From Gemmatimonadota bacterium (GTDB taxonomy: Bacteria > Gemmatimonadota > Gemmatimonadetes > Gemmatimonadales > Gemmatimonadaceae): 5,119 nucleotides of DNA. Below the pieces are notes generated by a model that did no database searches, was not told where the DNA came from, and saw only the letters and a program-made list of their open reading frames with translations. The stretch lies in assembly GCA_003222065.1 (NCBI GenBank), contig QHUV01000205.1:1-5119 (forward strand), written 5' to 3'. Shown here piece by piece: positions 1 to 5,119 of this stretch (the first letter of the stretch is position 1; each line of letters begins with the position of its first letter). The position numbers and the translations under genes are program-made.

Positions 1-1
1 T

Positions 2-1009
2 GAAGCGGAGATCGCCAAAACGATCGCGCGTGTCCGACAACCGTCGGCGCTGCAAGCGATCGATTTCGCCGCTGCAGCCCAACCCGCGACGGGGAACTCG
101 AACTATGCACGCGAGAAGTTCCTCACTGACGTGCAGCGTATCAAAGACTATATCGTCGCCGGCGACGCCTTTCAGGTATTGCTCGCGCGTCGCATCGACG
201 TGCCGCACGATTTTTCGTCGACATCACTCTACCGCGCGCTGCGCGTAATCAATCCGTCACCGTACATGTATCACCTGGTGATGGATGGTCTCGAGATTGT
301 CGGCAGCTCACCGGAGCTACTGGTGCGTGTCGAGCGCGGGCGCGTCACCGTGCGACCGATTGCCGGCACGCGGCCCCGTGGACGTAACGCCGACGAGGAC
401 GAAGCCTTGAGGGCCGAGCTCAGCGCCGACGAGAAAGAACGCGCCGAGCACATCATGCTCGTAGATCTCGGCCGCAATGACGTCGGCCGGATCGCGAAAT
501 ACGGAAGCGTGAACGTGACGGAATTGATGGTGGTCGAACGCTACTCGCATGTGTTCCATTTGGTGAGTCAGGTCGAGGGTGAGCTACGGGATGGACTTAC
601 GGCAATGGACGCGTTGCGCGCGACGTTTCCCGCCGGAACGATGACGGGCGCGCCGAAGGTGCGGGCAATGGAGATCATCGACGAGCTCGAGCCGGAGCGT
701 CGAGCGGCGTATGCAGGCGCGATCGGCTACATCGCCGCCGGCGCGCAGCGAATGGACCTCGCCATCACGATCCGCACGTGCGTCATGGCCAACGGAACCG
801 CGTCGGTCCAAGCAGGAGCGGGCATCGTCCACGATTCGATCCCGGAACGGGAGTGGGACGAAACAGAGAACAAGGCTCGCGCATTGCTGACAGCCATTGG
901 GCGCGTTCGCCGCGCGCCAGACGGGGCGTCGCGAGAGGCTGACAGTGCGTCACGCGAGAGAACTGACCCAGCTCGCGGTGTGTCATCGCGGGTGTCATCC
1001 TCAGTGTGA
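2..1009 (+). CDS. trpE: Anthranilate synthase component I (TrpE), 5'-truncated by window edge
   Basis: The reading frame is open from base 2 to the TGA at 1007-1009 and gives 335 residues, so roughly the first third of a usual ~500-residue TrpE lies outside the window. The visible part is the chorismate-binding catalytic domain. Residues 119-123 read PIAGT; the Ala here is typical of anthranilate synthase, whereas PabB (aminodeoxychorismate synthase) usually has PIKGT with a catalytic Lys. Further signatures are ERAEHIMLVDLGRND (about 146-160), PAGTMTGAPK (210-219) and QAGAGIV (270-276). With the TrpG glutamine amidotransferase subunit, the enzyme converts chorismate and glutamine-derived ammonia to anthranilate in the cytoplasm, the first step of tryptophan synthesis. 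The N-terminal tryptophan-feedback region is not visible. After the usual family end (ENKARALLTAI) about 35 extra Arg/Ser/Ala-rich residues follow, which look disordered. The next gene is not a trp gene, so trpE is probably the last trp gene here. Family assignment is firm. Confidence 0.96.
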   Translation, partial: EAEIAKTIARVRQPSALQAIDFAAAAQPATGNSNYAREKFLTDVQRIKDYIVAGDAFQVLLARRIDVPHDFSSTSLYRALRVINPSPYMYHLVMDGLEIVGSSPELLVRVERGRVTVRPIAGTRPRGRNADEDEALRAELSADEKERAEHIMLVDLGRNDVGRIAKYGSVNVTELMVVERYSHVFHLVSQVEGELRDGLTAMDALRATFPAGTMTGAPKVRAMEIIDELEPERRAAYAGAIGYIAAGAQRMDLAITIRTCVMANGTASVQAGAGIVHDSIPEREWDETENKARALLTAIGRVRRAPDGASREADSASRERTDPARGVSSRVSSSV

Positions 1010-1077
1010 CGTCGCCCCCCGGCATGGCAGTCTTGAGCTAGGCGACCGAAGCGGCGAGCGACATATTTCCAGCGGCA
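1010..1077. other. Intergenic gap between trpE and the cyclase gene
   Basis: This 68-bp non-coding gap has no convincing Rho-independent terminator: there is a C-run at about 1015-1020 but no stable stem followed by a T-tract. An AT-rich patch, ACATATTT at 1061-1068, stands out against the GC-rich surroundings. Its CATATT hexamer (1062-1067) ends 10 nt before the ATG at 1078 and could be a weak -10 element for a short-leader or leaderless transcript of the cyclase gene. No good -35 box lies at the right distance: TTGAGC at 1033-1038 is 23 bp away, which is too far. The promoter reading is inference only. Confidence 0.35.
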
Positions 1078-2721
1078 ATGCCAGGTGTGATGCGCTACAG
1101 GCTGACGAGCACGGACGGAAACCAACAACACGAGCTGCGCGCCGGCGTGCAGCTCGTCGTGGGGCGTGCGCCATCGAGCGACATCGCCATTTTCGACCCG
1201 ACAATTTCGCGGCGGCACGCTGAGCTGCAGGTCGATGACTCAGGGCTTCATGTCCGAGACCTCGGCTCGAGCAACGGCACGTTTCACAACGGGGAACGAC
1301 TGGAAGACGAAGAACCGGTAGTGCTGTCGCCCGGTGATACCGTCACATTCGGTAAGGTCGCCTTCCGGGTGCAGCCCGTCGGTCCGACGACGGTGCACTC
1401 GCCTTCGGGTGGGCTCTCGCCATCGAGCGATGGCAGCAATGGCCACATCCGCGCGTCGGCGACCATCGTGCGTCAGCTGCGCGTGCGTGACTCGCAAGGT
1501 GCGCTCGCCGCGCTCGGCACGAGTGATCCGCGCATCTCCACCGCACCGGGCGCGGCGGCGACGCTCGGCGAGGACAAGAACGAGCAGAAGCTTGCCACTT
1601 TGCTCGAGGTGTCGAAGGGCCTTGGCAAGTCCGTCGATATCGACGCGCTCCTCGAGAAGATCGTCCGCTATGCCTACCAGATCCTCGACGTCGACCGCGT
1701 CGCCATTGCGCTCTGTGACGATGGTCGTGAGCTGATTCCAAAAATCGCGCGCGACAAGCGCGGCAGCGAGCAGCCGCGCGCCGTACCGCAGTCGATCGCC
1801 CGGAGAGTCGTGGAAGACAAGGTCGCCATCCTCTCCGACAATGCTGGAGAAGATACGCGTTTCGGCGGCCAGTCGATCTTGATGCAGCAAATCCGAAGCG
1901 CGATCTGCTGTCCGTTAGTCGGTAGCGAGGATCGCGTGCTCGGTGTGCTTTACGTCGATAACGTCAGCACCACGCATCGCTTCAGCGAGCATGATCTCGA
2001 GTATCTCATCGCTTTCGCGGGTATCGCGGCGGCGGGAATCGAGAACCAGCAATTCCTGCAGCGCATCCAGCAAGAGATGCTGGCCCGCGAGAATCTCACG
2101 CGTTATTTCGCCCCACAGGTCGCCGCGCGGATCGCCAGCTCGCGCGAGGCGGCGCGGTTAGGCGGCGACAAGCGTCCGGTCGCCGTGCTGTTCAGTGACA
2201 TTCGTGGATTCACGCCGTTGTCGGAGACGATGAATCCAGACGACATGGCAAGCCTGTTGAGCGAATACTTCACGGAGATGGTGGAATGCGTGTTCCGGCA
2301 TGACGGCACGCTCGACAAGTTCATGGGTGATGCGGTGATGGCGCAGTGGGGAGCGCCGATCGCGAGCGGAAACGACGCCGATCGCGCGCTGCAAGCGGCC
2401 ATCGACATGATGCGCGGGCTGAAGAAGCTGAACGCCAAGTGGCGCACCGAGGGACGGCCGCAACTGCAACACGGCATCGCCGTCAACTATGGTGAAGCGT
2501 TCGCCGGCAATATTGGGTCGGAGCGGCGGCTGGAGTTCACCGTCATTGGCGACACGGTGAACACCGCATATCGTCTTTGTTCGGCCGCGGAGGCAGGGCA
2601 GATCCTCATCACCGAGGAGATGAGAAACGCGCTCGTATCGCCGCCACGTCTCACCACCTGCCCGCCGATGGAGCTCAAGGGCAAGAGCCAGCCCATTCCG
2701 GTCTTCTGCGTGGTACTTTGA
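1078..2721 (+). CDS. FHA-GAF-class IIIb adenylate cyclase
   Basis: A 547-residue soluble signalling protein with no signal peptide or membrane segment. Residues ~20-100 form an FHA domain (phosphothreonine-peptide binding), with GR at 29-30, SRRHAEL at 44-50 and SSNGTFHNG at 64-72. Residues ~101-165 are a Ser/Gly/Ala-rich linker. Residues ~170-325 are a GAF domain; I see no NKFDE motif, so its ligand is unknown. A helical segment (~320-360) leads to the class III nucleotidyl cyclase domain (~365-547). All canonical catalytic residues appear: metal-binding D374 (FSDIRGFT) and D418 (DKFMGDAVM), adenine-specifying K414 and T488, N495 and R499 (TVNTAYR). Thr at 488 in place of Asp marks class IIIb; Lys plus Thr predicts ATP to cAMP rather than cGMP. 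It should act as a homodimer controlled by the GAF and FHA modules. ATG 1078 is chosen; GTG 1087 or ATG 1090 are possible, and no Shine-Dalgarno sequence settles it. Confidence 0.93.
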   Translation: MPGVMRYRLTSTDGNQQHELRAGVQLVVGRAPSSDIAIFDPTISRRHAELQVDDSGLHVRDLGSSNGTFHNGERLEDEEPVVLSPGDTVTFGKVAFRVQPVGPTTVHSPSGGLSPSSDGSNGHIRASATIVRQLRVRDSQGALAALGTSDPRISTAPGAAATLGEDKNEQKLATLLEVSKGLGKSVDIDALLEKIVRYAYQILDVDRVAIALCDDGRELIPKIARDKRGSEQPRAVPQSIARRVVEDKVAILSDNAGEDTRFGGQSILMQQIRSAICCPLVGSEDRVLGVLYVDNVSTTHRFSEHDLEYLIAFAGIAAAGIENQQFLQRIQQEMLARENLTRYFAPQVAARIASSREAARLGGDKRPVAVLFSDIRGFTPLSETMNPDDMASLLSEYFTEMVECVFRHDGTLDKFMGDAVMAQWGAPIASGNDADRALQAAIDMMRGLKKLNAKWRTEGRPQLQHGIAVNYGEAFAGNIGSERRLEFTVIGDTVNTAYRLCSAAEAGQILITEEMRNALVSPPRLTTCPPMELKGKSQPIPVFCVVL

Positions 2722-2735
2722 GTAGCTATCGGCCG

Positions 2736-3578
2736 GTGGCAAGCGAGATACGGTACGCCAGCTACTCCAGCGCCGCGAAGGCGCCCGAAGGATACGATTG
2801 CGCGGACGTGCGGGGCACGACACTCGTCGCTCGGCACGCGCACTTCGAGGCGGTGCGCACCGCACTCCGGTCGGGCACGCTCTACGACTATGCGGCCCAC
2901 CATGAGGAGGGTCGTTCTCTCTCTGGCCGAGGGATCGCGTACGCCGTGCCGCTCCCCAATGGCGAGCGCGTCGTCGTTAGGCACAATCGCCATGGCGGGT
3001 TCTTCGCCCCGCTCACCGGGGATCGGTTTCTGCCGCCAACGCGCGCGCCGTACGAGCTTGCGACTTCACTGCGCCTAACGGCGTACGGCGTTCCGACGCC
3101 CGAGATCGTCGGGTACGCGGTGTATCGTGCCGGTCCCCTGTTCCGGCGCAGTGACGTTGCGTCGCGCGAGGTGCGCGACGGTACCGATCTCGCGACGATC
3201 CTCACCACCAGCGACGCCGGCGAACGACGGGCCGCGCTCGGCGCGGCGGCGGGACTCATCGGCTTGCTCTCGGCCTGCGGAGCCCGACATCACGACCTCA
3301 ACGTCAAGAACGTACTGCTCGAGCGCGCAACGGCGCCGAGCGGAGCATTGCTGCTCACGGCGCACGTCCTCGACGTCGACCGCGTCGAGTTCGGCCGGCC
3401 CGGGGACAGCCGGATTACGGAAGGCAACCTCGATCGCTTCATGCGCTCGGCCCGGAAATGGCGCGAGCTTCACGACGCGCGGGTCGAGGAGGCGGATCTG
3501 GTGCGCGTCGCGGCGTCGGTTCGACGCTTCGTATCGTCTCGCCCATCGGGCGAATTCCGCGCGAGCACACGCTCGTAG
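2736..3578 (+). CDS. Kdo kinase-like protein (KdkA/WaaP-type lipopolysaccharide kinase family)
   Basis: From GTG 2736 the protein has 280 residues. It resembles 3-deoxy-D-manno-octulosonic acid kinases, which phosphorylate Kdo in the LPS inner core at the cytoplasmic face using ATP. Visible features, in order: an N-terminal region with GTLYDYA; GRGIAYAVPLPNGERVVVRHNRHGG (split here: GRG at ~65-67, VVVRHNRHGG at ~79-88, the nucleotide-loop and basic-residue region); a helix Glu at ~107; the catalytic loop HHDLNVKNVLL with D187 and N192; and the metal-binding DVD at 213-215, in place of the kinase DFG. The NLDRFMRS segment near the end also fits the family. It starts 14 bp after the cyclase stop, so co-transcription is likely. 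TTG 2718 overlaps the cyclase stop (TTGA) and is an alternative start; neither has a Shine-Dalgarno sequence. A longer in-frame extension back to 2577 is open but lies inside the cyclase domain and is not homologous in appearance. The last 109 bases overlap the convergent glycosyltransferase gene. The exact sugar acceptor is inferred. Confidence 0.85.
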   Translation: MASEIRYASYSSAAKAPEGYDCADVRGTTLVARHAHFEAVRTALRSGTLYDYAAHHEEGRSLSGRGIAYAVPLPNGERVVVRHNRHGGFFAPLTGDRFLPPTRAPYELATSLRLTAYGVPTPEIVGYAVYRAGPLFRRSDVASREVRDGTDLATILTTSDAGERRAALGAAAGLIGLLSACGARHHDLNVKNVLLERATAPSGALLLTAHVLDVDRVEFGRPGDSRITEGNLDRFMRSARKWRELHDARVEEADLVRVAASVRRFVSSRPSGEFRASTRS

Positions 3579-4633
3579 ACGGCGAGGGTCCGGTCCGTCA
3601 TTCGCTCGACCGAGAATTCGGCGACGCGCGAGCGCGCGGCAGCGCCAAGTCGGCCGGCGAGCGCGCGATCGGTGAGCAGGGCAGCGATGTGATCGCCCAG
3701 TGCCTGCGGGTCGCTCACCGGCGCGAGAAGTCCGGTGACTCCGTGCTCGACAACGTCCGGAATGCCACCGGCGCGCGTCGCGGCGACCGGTTTGCCGAGG
3801 AGTAGTGCGTCAAGGAGAACCGAGCCGAGCCCTTCCTCGCGAGAGCTGAGCACGGCGACATCCGCGGCGGCGATCATCTCGTCGGCGTCGTCGCGATAGC
3901 CGGCCAGGTAAAGTGTGTCGGCCAGCCCGAGGTCGCGCACGGCGCGCTCCACATCGGCTCGGAGCGGACCCTCGCCAACGAGCAGCGCCTGCAGCGTGGC
4001 CACCCGTGTTCGGGCCGTCGCCACCGCGTGCACGAAGTTGAGTGGATCCTTATGGGGTACGAGCTGCGCGACTTGGACGGCGAGAGGCGCACCGGACCTC
4101 AGGCCTAACGACGCGAGCGTCTCCGGGGAAGCGGCGACGATCCGCCGATGGACGTCGGTGCCATCCGGAACGACGACGATCTTGTCGCGAGCGACGCCGC
4201 CTTGGGCGAGCACCTCGGCGACGGCGCGCGACACCGCGATCACGGCGGCGGCGCGCCCGTACTTCCAACGCGTGCCGACGTTGCGACGGAGCCGAAAATC
4301 GACGCGGCGGGCAACGACAAGTGGCACGTCCATCCCGAGCGTCGCCAGCGCTCCCAGGCCGGCGGCGTGCGCGGTGTGGGCATGCACAACCTCGATACTC
4401 CTCGCACGGAGGTAGCGGCGCAAAGCCAGCACGCCGCGCGGGTCGGCCTCGAACGCGGGTGCGCATGGCAGGAGCTCGATGCCCTGCGCGGGCGCTCGTT
4501 GGGCCAATGGTTCGCCCGGACGCGCCGCCACGATCGAAACGTGCTCGCGACGCGCCAGCTCGGCAGCCAACCAGAGCGCCTGCCGCTCGCCGCCACGCCA
4601 ACCACGCTCGGTATCGATGTGAAGGATGCGCAT
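3470..4633 (-). CDS. Family-4 (GT-B fold) glycosyltransferase
   Basis: From the ATG at 4633-4631 the protein has 387 residues, normal for GT4 enzymes, and begins with the family-like [18 protein letters not shown]. Such enzymes transfer a sugar from a nucleotide-sugar donor and are cytoplasmic or membrane-peripheral. The N-terminal acceptor half contains the glycine turn GWRGGERQ (11-18) and [11 protein letters not shown] (~82-92). The C-terminal donor half contains VAQLVPHKD (~188-196, the conserved Lys being 195), VGEGPLR (~219-225), [22 protein letters not shown] (~243-264, split by eye into strand-helix units) and the EX7E region, where the first Glu is E267 and the second is Asp (D275). 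It ends with about 28 Arg/Ser/Thr/Asp-rich residues beyond the usual fold. An alternative GTG start at 4663 would add 10 residues; neither start has a Shine-Dalgarno sequence. Its 3' end runs antisense over the kinase gene, and its 5' end is divergent from a heptosyltransferase-like gene, suggesting an LPS or surface-glycan role. Donor and acceptor are unknown. Confidence 0.9.
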   Translation of the reverse strand: MRILHIDTERGWRGGERQALWLAAELARREHVSIVAARPGEPLAQRAPAQGIELLPCAPAFEADPRGVLALRRYLRARSIEVVHAHTAHAAGLGALATLGMDVPLVVARRVDFRLRRNVGTRWKYGRAAAVIAVSRAVAEVLAQGGVARDKIVVVPDGTDVHRRIVAASPETLASLGLRSGAPLAVQVAQLVPHKDPLNFVHAVATARTRVATLQALLVGEGPLRADVERAVRDLGLADTLYLAGYRDDADEMIAAADVAVLSSREEGLGSVLLDALLLGKPVAATRAGGIPDVVEHGVTGLLAPVSDPQALGDHIAALLTDRALAGRLGAAARSRVAEFSVERMTDRTLAVYERVLARNSPDGRDDTKRRTDAATRTRSASSTRAS

Positions 4634-4663
4634 CAAGAGAGGCCGCGGGCTGCGAGCGAGCAC

Positions 4664-4688
4664 TGGCGGAAGTTAGCTTTGTCGGCGC
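4664..4688. promoter_or_regulatory. Candidate bidirectional promoter core between divergent glycosyltransferase genes
   Basis: The AT-rich core AAGTTAGCTTTG (4670-4681) sits in otherwise very GC-rich DNA. It contains TAGCTT on the + strand (4674-4679), ending 9 nt before the heptosyltransferase-like ATG at 4689, and TAACTT on the - strand (4675-4670), ending 6 nt before the alternative GTG start at 4663 of the GT4 gene. Both match the loose TANNNT -10 pattern and overlap by two bases. No clear -35 box is seen on either strand, and neither gene has a Shine-Dalgarno sequence, which would suit leaderless or very short-leader transcripts. This is inference from spacing alone. Confidence 0.3.
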
Positions 4689-5119
4689 ATGTCCGTCGAC
4701 CGAATTCTACTCGTGAGTCTCGACAACCTCGGAGACATGGTATTCGCGTCGGCGCTTGCACCACCGCTTCATGAGCGATTTCCGCGCGCGAGGCTGGATG
4801 TCTGGTGCAAGGAGTACACGGCCGACGTGGCGAAGCTCGTCCCGCACGTCTCCGAAGTGATCGCGTCAGATCCCTTCTGGGACCGCGCCCCTGGCCGCGG
4901 CAAGGGATCGTGGCGACCCTTTCTCCGCGCGCTGAGATTCGTGCGCTCTCGCCGCTACGATGTCGCGGTGCTCGCTGCGGCGCCGTGGCGAACGGCCGCC
5001 GCCGTCGCCGCGACACGCATCCCCGTACGCATCGGCCTGCGGCGCAGAAAGAATCGGATCTTCCTCACTGAGGCACTGCCTGACGAGAATCCGCGGATGC
5101 CCGTGCTGAGTGAGCTATC
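4689..5119 (+). CDS. Family-9 glycosyltransferase, heptosyltransferase-like, 3'-truncated by window edge
   Basis: The frame is open from ATG 4689 to the right edge and gives 143 residues of N-terminal half; full members of the family are usually 330-360. The start matches GT9 enzymes such as WaaC/WaaF: a first beta strand RILLVSL (5-11) followed by DNLGDMVF, with D16 at the place of the proposed catalytic Asp13 of E. coli WaaC. The pattern continues with ALAPPLHERFPRARLDVWC (about 22-40), then HVSEVIASD (~53-61), a RYDVAVL strand (~88-94), and RIPVRIGL (~109-116), all in family order. GT9 enzymes transfer heptose from an ADP-heptose donor to Kdo or heptose of the LPS inner core on the cytoplasmic face of the inner membrane. 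It is divergent from the GT4 gene, with 55 bp between the ATG starts or 25 bp if the GT4 gene begins at 4663. Which heptosyl step it performs cannot be told from this half. No Shine-Dalgarno sequence is evident. Confidence 0.88.
   Translation, partial: MSVDRILLVSLDNLGDMVFASALAPPLHERFPRARLDVWCKEYTADVAKLVPHVSEVIASDPFWDRAPGRGKGSWRPFLRALRFVRSRRYDVAVLAAAPWRTAAAVAATRIPVRIGLRRRKNRIFLTEALPDENPRMPVLSEL

Noticed and set aside
2..1009. Possible PabB (aminodeoxychorismate synthase) instead of TrpE
   Set aside because: The motif reads PIAGT with Ala where PabB normally carries the catalytic Lys (PIKGT).
1419..1434. Perfect 16-bp palindrome GCCATCGAGCGATGGC, sharing 12 bp with 1170-1181
   Set aside because: It lies within the cyclase linker coding region, and both copies encode Pro-Ser-Ser-Asp in the same frame. 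A 12-bp match in a 5-kb window is close to chance, and there is no T-tract to make a terminator.
1240..1890. 216-codon open frame on the - strand across the FHA/GAF part of the cyclase gene
   Set aside because: It is an Arg-rich antisense shadow with no recognisable domain; the + strand protein here shows clear FHA and GAF signatures.
2577..2735. N-terminal extension of the kinase frame back into the cyclase gene
   Set aside because: The extra residues (MFGRGGRADPHHRGDE...) are a frame-shadow of the cyclase C-terminus; the kinase-family similarity begins only after the cyclase stop.
2158..2865. 235-codon - strand open frame spanning the cyclase domain and the cyclase/kinase junction
   Set aside because: It is antisense to conserved cyclase motifs, has no family resemblance, and is explained by high GC reducing stop frequency.
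4704..4732. TAGAAT on the - strand inside the first codons of the GT9 gene as a -10 box for GT4
   Set aside because: The nearest -35-like sequence (TTGTCG, 4726-4721) leaves a spacer of only 11 bp, too short for a sigma-70 promoter.
4042..4774. Long + strand open frames opposite the GT4 gene, one running into the start of the GT9 gene
   Set aside because: Low-complexity Arg/Ala composition and no motifs; the - strand GT4 has conserved donor and acceptor motifs throughout.

Overview
This GC-rich window is densely coding. It holds five protein-coding genes, two of them cut by the window edges, and no RNA gene, mobile element or CRISPR array that I can see. Three of the genes look like lipopolysaccharide (LPS) core assembly functions: a Kdo/WaaP-type sugar kinase, a family-4 glycosyltransferase and a family-9 heptosyltransferase-like protein. 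This points to a Gram-negative (diderm) bacterium. The high GC, the lack of Shine-Dalgarno sequences and the FHA-GAF-cyclase architecture would suit a soil-type phylum such as Gemmatimonadota, but that is an impression and not something the sequence proves.

Layout, left to right. (1) The 3' two thirds of trpE, anthranilate synthase component I, on the + strand up to 1009, with an unusual Arg/Ser-rich tail. (2) A 68-bp gap, then a complete + strand gene (1078-2721) for a signalling protein with an N-terminal FHA domain, a GAF domain, a coiled linker and a C-terminal class IIIb adenylate cyclase with all six canonical active-site residues. (3) Directly after it, on the same strand, a Kdo kinase-like gene (about 2736-3578). 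(4) A convergent - strand GT4 glycosyltransferase (3470-4633 or 4663) whose 3' end overlaps the kinase gene by 109 bp in antisense. (5) A very short divergent gap, then a + strand heptosyltransferase-like gene starting at 4689 and running off the right edge.

Functionally there are two themes. TrpE makes anthranilate from chorismate for tryptophan synthesis and has no evident link to the rest. The kinase, GT4 and GT9 genes probably belong to a cell-surface glycan (LPS inner core) locus. The cyclase lies between these groups and is close enough to the kinase to be co-transcribed with it, but nothing in the sequence shows that cAMP controls LPS synthesis.

I found no clearly new biological system. 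The items most worth checking are the FHA-gated cyclase, the compact divergent start region with overlapping back-to-back -10-like elements, the 109-bp antisense coding overlap, and a recurrent GTTAGGC heptamer.
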